From NCBI RefSeq assembly GCF_009725235.1, contig NZ_WJFC01000034.1, forward strand, positions 20,619-84,618: 64,000 nt of DNA. Direction: 5' to 3'. A program made the position numbers and the translations under genes. The notes under the pieces are model-generated. The model searched no databases. It was not told where the DNA came from and saw only the letters and a program-made list of their open reading frames with translations. Numbering within the stretch: the first letter of the stretch is position 1; each line of letters opens with the position of its first letter. The DNA comes from Scytonema sp. UIC 10036 (lineage in GTDB: Bacteria > Cyanobacteriota > Cyanobacteriia > Cyanobacteriales > Nostocaceae). This document shows positions 45,839 through 56,400 of the stretch, one piece after another.

Positions 45839-45883
45839 ATGGCAGGTATCCCCCCACAACTGCTCAACCGATTGGATAATTGA
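45839..45883 (+). pseudogene. Second N-terminal scrap of an EAD-like gene
   Basis: ATG opens MAGIPPQLLNRLDN-stop, the first 12 residues matching the EAD-like protein at 44272. It is cut off by a short CCAATGAC-type heptamer stretch. Confidence 0.65.
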
Positions 45884-45910
45884 CCAATGACAAATGACAG
45901 TCTTTACGAA

Positions 45911-47404
45911 TTACACGAGAGACAGCTTAATTAAAGCTTGAGCAAGTTCTTTTGCTGTTTGGTAGCGATCGCTAGGATGATATTGGGTCGCCCGTAATAT
46001 AATTGTCTGCAATTGTGGTGCGATATTACGAACACCTTCAAGATAAAATTGGTTTGTCCTGTCTCCGCGATCGTAAAACTTTTCCGGATTTTCTCTTGTT
46101 AGTAGAAAAATCAAAGTTACACCAATGGCATAAATGTCAGATTGGATCTGCGATTGACCCTTTTTTTGCTCTGGAGCAGCATAAATTCCTAAATGCAGGA
46201 AACTACCTTGGGACATACCTATTTGATTTATGGCTCTAAAGTTCTGTAAAACTATGCGATTGTCCAACTTTCTTACTAGCAAATTAAGAGGTTGAATATC
46301 ACCGTGAATAATCGGAGGTTGTTGATTGTGGAGATAGTCCAACGTTTCACATACTTCAATCATCCATTTAATAACCTGTTGGTATGGAACTCCTTCTTGT
46401 TGATAGATGTGTTGCTCTAAATTTTGACCGAAGAGTCTTTCCATAACCAAGTATTTGTTCTTATCCTCCACAAACAGGTCAAAAAACTTTGGAATACCCG
46501 GATAGAGTAGACTCTTAAAAGTATGACCCATTTGCATACAGATTTCTCTACATTGGTTAATTTGAGCAATATCAATACTCATTTCTTGTAGAGCTAAAAT
46601 CCTATAGGGATTACTCATATCATCCGTTTTTTCACAAGCTATATAGGTATTGCGATTTTCTTCTTCTGCTAGTATCTGCAAGACTTGATACTGACGGATT
46701 TGTTTGAGAACGTCGATGGGCTGACCGCAGTGTTTACAGAACAAGACTCCTGGTAAATTTCCCTCGTGTCTGCATTTTGTTTCCTTTTGCGGTGTACTTT
46801 CTCTTGTTGTAAGCTGCACTTGTGGTTCAAGTTTTTCCCGATTTTGAGGACTAAATCTAGTCTCTTTAAATTCTTTGCTTTCTGCAAATTCTCTTAGTAG
46901 CTGATTAAATTTTTCTTCTAACTGAGTATTATAACCTTGCAAATGCTTGAATTCAGAAATAACATTTTTAAGTTGACCCTGCAATAAAACCACTTTTGAA
47001 TGAAGTTGTTGCTGCTCATTTTGGCAATCATTTAACTGAGTTTTTAATGTAACTAATTCGTTTTGAATTGTTGTTTCAGCTTGATGCTGCTGACTTCTTA
47101 AGTTGTCAAATCCGCTTTCTAGCTTAGATTCTATTTCATCTAATCCTTGAGCCAGTATTGTTTGAGCTTCTGCCAGTATTTTCTCAGAATTGTTATCTAA
47201 TTCTTTTCTTATATTACTTAATTCATTTCTCAAGTTATTTTGGAGGTCAGTTAGGTCTTCCTTAACTTTTTGATTTTCTGGCAACAGATTTTCAATTTTT
47301 TTCAGAGCTAGTGCTAAACCATCCATAACTGCAATATCTTGTGGCAGACGGTTTTGCAATTCTGCAAGATTTTGTTCAACAGATACCAATTGATTTTGTT
47401 CCAT
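45911..47404 (-). CDS. Coiled-coil, zinc-ribbon pseudokinase
   Basis: 497 residues. Residues 1-190 are a long coiled coil (ILAEAQTILAQGLDEIESKL). A degenerate zinc ribbon at about 208-230 (KCRHEGNLPGVLFCKHCGQP) precedes a protein-kinase-like domain, about 235-495. The fold is recognisable (LEQHIYQQEG, LDYLHNQQPPIIHGDIQPLN, IYAAPEQKKGQSQIQSDIYA, HPSDRYQTAKELAQ), but key motifs are altered: the VAIK lysine position reads LALQEM, HRDxK is HGDIQ, and DFG is NFR. The catalytic Asp and the Asn of HGDIQPLN remain. Phosphotransfer is unlikely and ATP binding doubtful. It follows the 3163-residue gene by 8 bases, so it is the third gene of an operon and probably a scaffold in the same complex. Confidence 0.8.
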   Translation of the reverse strand: MEQNQLVSVEQNLAELQNRLPQDIAVMDGLALALKKIENLLPENQKVKEDLTDLQNNLRNELSNIRKELDNNSEKILAEAQTILAQGLDEIESKLESGFDNLRSQQHQAETTIQNELVTLKTQLNDCQNEQQQLHSKVVLLQGQLKNVISEFKHLQGYNTQLEEKFNQLLREFAESKEFKETRFSPQNREKLEPQVQLTTRESTPQKETKCRHEGNLPGVLFCKHCGQPIDVLKQIRQYQVLQILAEEENRNTYIACEKTDDMSNPYRILALQEMSIDIAQINQCREICMQMGHTFKSLLYPGIPKFFDLFVEDKNKYLVMERLFGQNLEQHIYQQEGVPYQQVIKWMIEVCETLDYLHNQQPPIIHGDIQPLNLLVRKLDNRIVLQNFRAINQIGMSQGSFLHLGIYAAPEQKKGQSQIQSDIYAIGVTLIFLLTRENPEKFYDRGDRTNQFYLEGVRNIAPQLQTIILRATQYHPSDRYQTAKELAQALIKLSLV

Positions 47405-47412
47405 AAATTTTA

Positions 47413-50400
47413 CTATTGTTGCAAACGTAACTGTTCCAAAATATTTTGTAAATTCTGTAGCTTGGGTTGAATATCTTGGCAGTATGCACTAAATTCACGC
47501 AAAATAGTTATTCTTTGCCAAATTTTCTTGGTTTCTTCATCATCTATATCTGTATCGGGCTGAGGAATTTCAGTATGTTTCAGCAAATACAATAAATCAA
47601 CAGGTTCGTACAAATGGGAAGGCGATCTATATGCACCCTCTAAAGGTTCTAAAAGTGTAATATCTAGTTTATTAGCAGAAATCCGATTCAGTATCTGACT
47701 TAATTTGTCGATGTGGGATGGCAGCAGTGGTAGTTTGAAGGATGACTTAGTCAGAGGTAAGGTGTGGTAAATATTAATCAGTTCTTTGGTAATTTCTGCA
47801 TCAGCATCCAGTGTGGAAAAGACTAATATTTCACCTAATGCAGCTGATAGTCCATCAGCAATTGGGAGAATGTCCTTGATTGAATCTTCATTTCTCAATT
47901 TGACAGCATCACACAATTGTCTGATAGCCCCAATTATTTTTTCTAAGTTTTCGCGATCGCTTAGGTATCGGTCAATTTGCTGGAGTCTTTGCCACAGATC
48001 GTCAGTCCGTTCCCGGTTATCTTTCATACTCACCCAGTTTTGGTAGAGTACTTCTACGTGCAGACTGCGGAGCGATCGCCGACCAATGTTTTGGGTCATG
48101 TCAAAAGCTAGTTCTTGACATTCAGCAGTAAATTTTTCTACTTCTGTCGCCTTCCTCAATCGCAAACGCTCCAGTTGTTGACTCTGCTTTCTATTGCCAT
48201 TCTTATAAAGTAGCAGGATAGCCATAATTCCAAAGGTCAGATTAATTTCTGGTTCGGAGTAATTTTTTTTAACCCATGATTTTGCTACTGCTGCTTGAAA
48301 GCGAGGATATCGGTCTTGTTGCGATTGTGGTGCTTCATATGCATCGTAGTAGGCGTAGCAGAGAAGTTTATCTAGATTGCTGGCTTCATGGGAAACAGGC
48401 TTGTGACTTGGTGCTTGACGCCATTGAAGGAAGTTAGCAAACTCCTGACTGTATTCGCCCGGTTTGGGGAAAGCCTTTGTCATCCACTGGGGTAAATCTA
48501 AAGCTTGGCGTTTTTTTCCACTAGGAACAACTGTCAGGGATTTTTGCTTACCGGAAATGCGGCGCACAACCTCTACCAGGATTTCTTTGTTTTGGTCGTT
48601 GGTGTTTAAATTCTCATTATCGTAGGTTTCGCACTCTAAAATTACCTTGGTAGTAAATGATTCTACCAAATATCGTCCCACAGACTTATCATTGCTTTTA
48701 CTAATTACCTTAACAGTCAATTCTTCGCCAATTTTGAGGTTGCGGAATTGATTGCTCACTTCTGGTAGTTCAATGATAGAAACATAACGATTGTTCTTGG
48801 CAATCTTGACCTTGAAAGCACCTCTTCCTGACACAAAGATACTCTCAAGTTCTGGTTTAGTTATTGTTGTCCATGCAACTTGCGTGCTAGGTAGCCAGTA
48901 GAGCGCCATTCCATCAACAGAGCGGCAAATCAAACCTATTTTCGGCTCATCCAACTCGATAATATTCTCGTCAGAAACGGCGAACAGGGGTTGCACTAAA
49001 ATCTTATCTCCAGATTCATCCTTCCATCCCACTAAAATTTTTTCGTCCTTGGTACGACGCACGCCAATAAGTACCTGATGATTTTTAAGTTCTTTTGCCA
49101 CATAACCAAACAGTGATTCGGGTAAACCCGGTACAAGGAGGTCAATTCTCATTTTGATTAACCCACCACCGCGTCGTAGCAATACAGTACAGTTGTCAGG
49201 TAATATACCAACAACACGTGCCATACTGATTCGATGGGGAGAGATCCAAGTAGCAGATCGCAAATCCCGCACAGAAAAGAATAATTGATTGGTCGTTAGG
49301 GAAAAGCTCTCAACTGTGACTGGTAATGCACCCCCTAAAGATGCAAGCAATTCTCTCATACGATTCCAAATAATGGAAAATCCTTGTTCATCTTGACGAA
49401 CTAAATCGCCAGTCAACTGATGGTTTTGCCAAGCAGCAGCTTCGTTTTTATCAACAACAGGTTGGAGATTTTCCCATCCCAATACAACTATATTGCCCGC
49501 ATGGAGACCTAAAAATACGACATCTCCTGATTTTGGTTGACTTACAGGTAACAAACGATTGTCTGATGTCAGTTCGACTATCTCCCAAGTTGGGTCAAAA
49601 TCGGCAAGAGGAAGTGTTAGGGTATACTCACCACGACCAAGAGCGATCGCTCCACGAGCGTTACATTTCTCTCGTACTACTGGTAAAAAGCAACTGCGAG
49701 AACCAAAAGCTTTACGCGGTCCGGGAATCCAGTTTAAAAGCGCTACTTTTTCAATTTTTACAGGATCGGTAACAACGACCTGGAGTTCCACGCAATCGCC
49801 CGGTGCAAAACCTTCCCAATGCAGATTTGCCAAAGATATTTCTGTGACTCCTTGTTTCCAGACAACTAATTGGGCTGGTAACTCTACAATCCGCCCTGGT
49901 ACTAGTTCAATCCACAAACCGCCCTTGTCAGAAGTCCCCGCTACAGTATAAGTAGCGCGTTTTCCTGGTTTTTTCCCTAAAGCAGCAATGAGTTCATCCA
50001 CTGGAAAACCAAATCGCAGAAACTCGCTTTGTGTATATCTCAGCCGCAAACTATTTGAGTAATTCTGAAAAAACAGCGGACCTTTTTGCACGCTATGGTC
50101 GCCCAGTTGCTCGCGGTCAAATCCATCCCCAGACCAAGTTCTAGTAAATTTATCGTGGTAACGCCATTTTTCTGTTTTACATCTTTGGATAATTTCTTGC
50201 ACTGAGGAATCAGCAAATGAGAGTTCTAGCCAGGATAAATTGCTACAGTCTGAAGGATTGACATTTTGACCTAAAGGTACATACTTGACAAGCAAGCTAT
50301 CTTCTGAAACCTCCAGCCTACCGACAGTAAAGTGACTGGTTAACGGAACAATACGATAGTATTTCCCATCATTACCCAGACAAGCGACTTTGGGATGGGA

Positions 50401-53400
50401 CGTCTGCATCAACTTGACAAACTCTTTTGCCCCCGGTTTTTGCCAAGAATAACTACTTTGGGGATGGTAACTGGCTGGAGATGCTTCGATGTTTGGTAAA
50501 CTCCCAATTGTAAACCCCTCCCAAATCTCTTGCCAGTATTGGTTATCGTAAACTTTACCTTCTATCCAAGCATCTACGTTTTTATCTTTAAATAATTTAT
50601 CTTTTGGCAAAACCACCACGGGGCGAATGTCATCTTTGGGGACGTAACGGAAATCTCCGAAAGCTGCACGGGTGATGCGGAAACGATAGGATTTTTTGTC
50701 GCTTGTGATATTATCAATTTCGATACGAACACTTGTTCCTGGTGTTAACTCATCTGGAAATGATTCAATTTGCTCGGATTCAAGATAAACGAAGATACCA
50801 GGTTTTAGTTCAATTTTCACACCTTTTTGGGGAGAAGATTCAACCACAGAAGCCAATGCCAAACCTGCGGAATTAACTTCATGAGCTAGTACTGAAGCTT
50901 TGCGAGATGGAGGGTTAACCATCAGAGACGGATTTATTCGACCGATGCGATCGCGACTGAGACGAACCAGTAAAATATCTTCTAGAAATGATTTTTCTCT
51001 GAGTTCTGTTTTATAGCAACGAGCTAATAAATCTTGTCTGATGGAAAACTCGCGCCGCAGTAACAATATTGATTCCTGCATATCTTCGCCAATATTGTTA
51101 GTGCTTAATTCTTGTGGTGGGCTAAGTTCTAAACCCATGTCGTTGTATGTTTGTGTAATTTCACCTGCTTGCAGAAACACCATCTCATTATCTTGGAGAT
51201 TTTCTAGGGGGCTTTCTTCTGAAGTCGGGGGGTTAAAAGACAAGCGAACGGGTTCAAATAACACTTCTTCGCCACGACTTTCTTTATATTTTTTCTCGTC
51301 CAGTCGCCCTAAAATTACGTATTTTTTTTCTGAATCCTCCGAGCGCAAAAGATTTGACAATTGTGCTTCGCTTTCGTTATTTTTGAATTTTAGTTTGGCT
51401 TTGACTCGCTCAAAACTGCGATTTGTTTTTTTGATGGTAGTTTCATCAAATCCATCTACAGATTCAATTGTCACGCGATCGCCTGAAACTTTCAAATGCA
51501 GCAGATGGACAATTTTATATTCTGACCTTTGGTAGAATAGCGTTCTTCCTTGAGAAAATTGCAAATCCACGCGGTTAATATTAATAATGCATCCTGTTGC
51601 ATCTTTTGTTTCATCCTGATTTTCTTCTTGCTGGAAAGTCAGATGAGTAATTAAGTCACCATGGCAGATTAACAATTGTGTACTTTTAAATTCTTTTCCA
51701 TTAAATCGCAGTTGACTTTCTGGAACGAGAAGCGTTTTTCCATATCCAAATTCAAAACGATGGTGTGTTTCGCTGTAGCGATTGAAATAGATTCTGTCAC
51801 TATCTTCTGCACCGACATAATACAGTTTCAGGGCTTTTAACTCAAACCTTTCATCGTAATTAACACCTCCCAGAATTTTTGTGCGGAATTCTATAGGAGT
51901 GCAATGAGGAACTCGGCGTAAGGATGCAGTGATTTCCTGATTATTTTCTGTGAACAACCATACTTTGGCATCACGAGTATACCTACCTTCCATAACAAAA
52001 ACTCCCTCATGTGCTGCTAGAGATACCACATCTGTCCAGCTTGTTTTCTCTTTTGTGGGAATTTTTAGATTTTCCAGTTTTACTTTGGTATTGCCAGCTT
52101 GCAAAGTTGCATCTAAGACACAAGGCTTATGACAATATTCTTCCCATTTTTGTAATGCAACTTCATGAGAAATTTCTGCACTGCGTTTTGCTGAGGTTTG
52201 TTTTCTTTGCCTGACTTCTTGTAATTCAAATTCTCGGCGTAATTCAAACAAACCATCACGTTTCATATAAAGATATAACTGGACGCGATTAATTGCTAAA
52301 TTCCCGTAGGGAGTGTTGGCACTACAATTACCGATTAAAAGCTGGTCGGCAATTTGCAGTACGGCGCGTCGATATAACATTCTTCTTTCTGTCCAATTTT
52401 GATTTTGAAATTTAGAAGAATTTTTTACGTGACAATCACGCTGCAATCCCTGACGGAAATTAATTCCATCACCGATTGCTAAATGACCAACCTGTTTATA
52501 ATTTTGCAGCAAAAATACAAATTGTCCCGGTTTTAATTCGGCGATCGCTTTGTTTTCGCCATCAGGAATGCCAAGATAATATAGCTCTTGTTTTTTGGTA
52601 GATAAATCCTTTTTTTGCCACAGCGCTCTTACAGAGATACGTGGTGTGAGAATAAGGAACTTCCAACCTGTAGCTGTTTGTTCTCCAATAATTTGACTAC
52701 CCAACCTCGGACTTAATTGCTCTAAGTTACTGATGGTGATTTCTTGGGGAATTGGTTGAGTGTCTGTTTTCCAGAGGATTTTACATAAGCTTCCTTCGTT
52801 TCTTTTGGGAAGAAGAATAAATATTCCTTTACAAGAGTTATTTGCCCTAACTTCTGACGGAATATCATTAATATTAATATCTTGAATATCTAGGGGTTTT
52901 TCATCGAATCTGATGCTGAAGATTTCTCCAATTCTTGGTTCTTCAATTTTAGGTCGCTGCTCCGGTGAAATTTTTTGCATTGTCAGAGATTCTGCTTCAA
53001 CCCGGACGCGGATATTTTCCTCCGTTAGACAGATGACAAAGCCATTGTCTTCATTACTGAGAGCAGTAATTGCTTGTTGAATCGTTAGGCGATCGCCCTG
53101 TCGAATGTACAGCCATTTGTTTAAAAATTCTTGCCATTTACTCGGTGACAATTTGATTTCGTTGTATTGTATATGTTCTACCCGTACAAAAGCTTCCCGC
53201 AAATTCCACTGTCCTGGAATCGGAATAAATTCAGCTATCTCTAATTGTCTGACTCGCCAATCTTCTTCCCATTCCACACGTACTTTGCGAGGATAACCGG
53301 GAGCAAAATCTTGTTGCAGGTAGTAATACCATTGTTTTCCCTCTTTTTGTGCAACATAGCTTTCATCACTATCACTGAAAAGCTGTCGCCATTGAATATT

Positions 53401-56400
53401 GCGATCGTCAAATGGCGATTTGAGTTGAGGATAAAACTTTTCTAGCTCGGCATTTTTAATTGAGGTTTTTACCAGTGCCAGACGGACTATATCATCATCT
53501 ACGATCGCAGGCTCTACAACCATTAATAAACTGTGGGGATTATCTAATTCGCCAATCGCTTGCTCAATAGCCTGAGCATCTTCAGCAACAAATGCATCCC
53601 TTGTTAATAAATAGTTTTCTCCTGGTTGTCGAAATAAACGCCAAGCTTTTTCACCAAATGATTCGAAAGTTTCTTCAATAAAAGTTAATACAGCAACATG
53701 ACTGGTATTGGCATCTGTGAAAGCAGTTAAAATTAGGTCATTTAGATCGCGATCCAGAGGTATCCATTGACCTTTATCTGTATACTGAGCAAAAATGGGT
53801 CTTATTTTTTCTTTTGCTAATTCCTGGAAATCACGGGAGACGTCAGCATACCAGAGATAATCTTTAAAATCTAGAGATTTCTTCCACCTGTCGCTGATTT
53901 TTCTTTTCTGAATATCTCCCACCTGCAATCGGGTTTCTAAACGGCGTATTGGCTTTTTTTTCTCTTCTGTATACAAGCACCATTGATGTTTTTCTTGGTG
54001 TTTCCATATATTTAATGTTAGGTAGTCACTAGGCTCTAAATCCCACTTTTCCGTATCTTGATGAATGATATAAAAGGGAAAGCCGCAATTAAATGTATAA
54101 CTATATTCGTTGTTCTCTAACTCTTCTACTTGTACCAGAACAGCTAGCACCCAGAAAGGCTTACTGCTGCGTTCTATGATGTTTTGAACTTTAGATTTAG
54201 ATTCTTCAAAGAGATTTTCGGCTCCCGCTAAGTCAAAATCTTCGTAGAAGAGGGTAGCTGTAAATCTATTTGGGTCGTAAATTGCTGCTTTGATGAGCCA
54301 GTCACCAATTAGATTATTCTCATCAGATTGGATGATTTGTTTCTTTGTCCCCTGTAGTTCGACCTCAAATTCTTTTTTTCTCAACTTTGTATTCAAACAT
54401 TTTTCGCTGAGGGAATGCTGGCGAATAATTGCCAACTTTTGACTCAATTTTTTGTTTCTATCTTTCCAACTATAATAAATGATTTTAGACAATGCCGCTT
54501 GAAAGAGTTCAACTTTTTGCAAATTAATGCGAGTAGCGATTGGATCTTGAGCGCTTCTGGTATTTTGTCCCTGTCTTAAACTTAGAGAATGTTGTTCCAG
54601 AAACTTGTGCATTGCCAGAAGTAAAGTTTCCTGTAATTCCCTAGTTTCTGTTTTTAGCTTGATAGAATTAGCGCTGTTTTCTGTAAAATAAATATATTGA
54701 ATCATCTGCTTCAAGTCGTATGTGCAGCCATACTCTAGCAGCATATAGACAATAGTTTTTTGCTCAACGGGTGAAAGATCGAGATGGGGATGAGCTAGCA
54801 GTTCCACCAGACGCAGACGAGTAAACCGATCCAAATTTTCTGTTTTACTCAACTGATTTAGACAATCTTGCCATTCACCACGCCATCGTTGAAATGGCGA
54901 TCCAATCAAGTCATTAGATGAGTTGATAAGTGAGACAAACCGTTCTGATGCTCTGATAAAAAGACTCGATAGGTTGAGATTATTTTCATCCCAGTCTGGT
55001 TTGTGCCATTCTTCTGGAGGCAAATCTGGCTCGGTTAGTAAAAGCGATCGGTGATGAATATTCCAGCTCCTATTTGTTTGTTTTCGCCAGTCAAATTTTG
55101 CGTAATCTCTGAACTCTTGAGGATGCAGAAAACGCATGACTAAAGCAGCCTTTTGATTGACAGGGAATTCATGTTTGCCATGCTTGTGATAACTGTAAAC
55201 CTCTGAGATTAAATTGAGCCAGCGTCCAGAAGCTTTTTTTCCAATTGCACTCGTGTAACCATCAGCAATCCAGGACATTAACACTTCTGGGAACACTGAT
55301 TCTAAAAATTCTTTCTCATCACCTGAAACTATATGACTTTCGTCAGCATTATTCTGCTCGCGAAGAATTTCTACAAAACTTTCTGGAGATATGGACTCTA
55401 ATTGTCCTGTACCCACCAATTGAATCTGTCGTTTGCCAAAGAGTACTAGTCCGGTTAAAGGCAGAGTTAGCAATGTATTTTCCTGAGAGTCATTGCTTTC
55501 ATAATTATAGGTATTGAGAAATTTATTATAAGTTTTATCAATGACATCTGAAGCATGAGCAATGAGTTTACTAAATTCCTGACTGTAAAGATTATCTGGT
55601 GTTTGCAAAAGTCCGATCGAAACACATGAAGCAACAATCAAACGAATCAGATTTTCTGATTTTTCAGCAGTTGGATAGCGCCGCTTATTCTGTGCGCTTC
55701 GTTTCATGCTAATCCAAGGTGAAACAAACAGCCATTTATGTTCATCTTCTAGTGGTAAATTATATCCTTGATTGGCTGAAATCGATACTCTTTCACCCCG
55801 CACACTTAGCAAAGATTTGAGTTGTCCTTTCCAATCTTCGGCAACATTTTTATAGGAACGCCAAATTTCAAGATTTTCTGGCACTTCTTGCGGAGGTAGC
55901 CAAAACTTTCCTAGCTCTTCAGCAGATGCGATCGCATCAAGTTGTGAAGCTACTTCCCATAAAACGCTTTGCCAATATATAATGGGCAAATTTTTCCCCA
56001 AATACTGGTTTGGCTCAATCCCAATCCGGCGTAGGGGAACATAAAATTCTTCCGAGTCAAACTCTTTTGTATTTTTTTGCTTCCTTTTTGTTGTCAGGCG
56101 ACGTAGCTCAGTGAGTTCTATAGATTCATTGATAATTTTCTTAACTGCTTGTTTGTTGTCCTGATTAAGTTCGCTTAAAATATCTCTTGACCAAACTAAA
56201 GCAAAACTTTGTAGCAGATCCGGTTCTAACGCGATCGCAGAAAACGGAGTTTCTTTGATTAGAGACAGCAACTCATCAGGCTGTTCAAACGCTGTTAATT
56301 GGTAAATTTGGATTGCAAGCCGAAATGCTAGACGTCCATATCTATAATCTAAACTATCTTCAAGCAGTGATTTAATTTCAGAAGTTTCATTGCCTATTTC

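Noticed and set aside
50990..51535. Plus-strand frame of 164 codons inside the giant gene
   Set aside because: Overlaps an uninterrupted 3163-codon frame and has serine-rich shadow composition.
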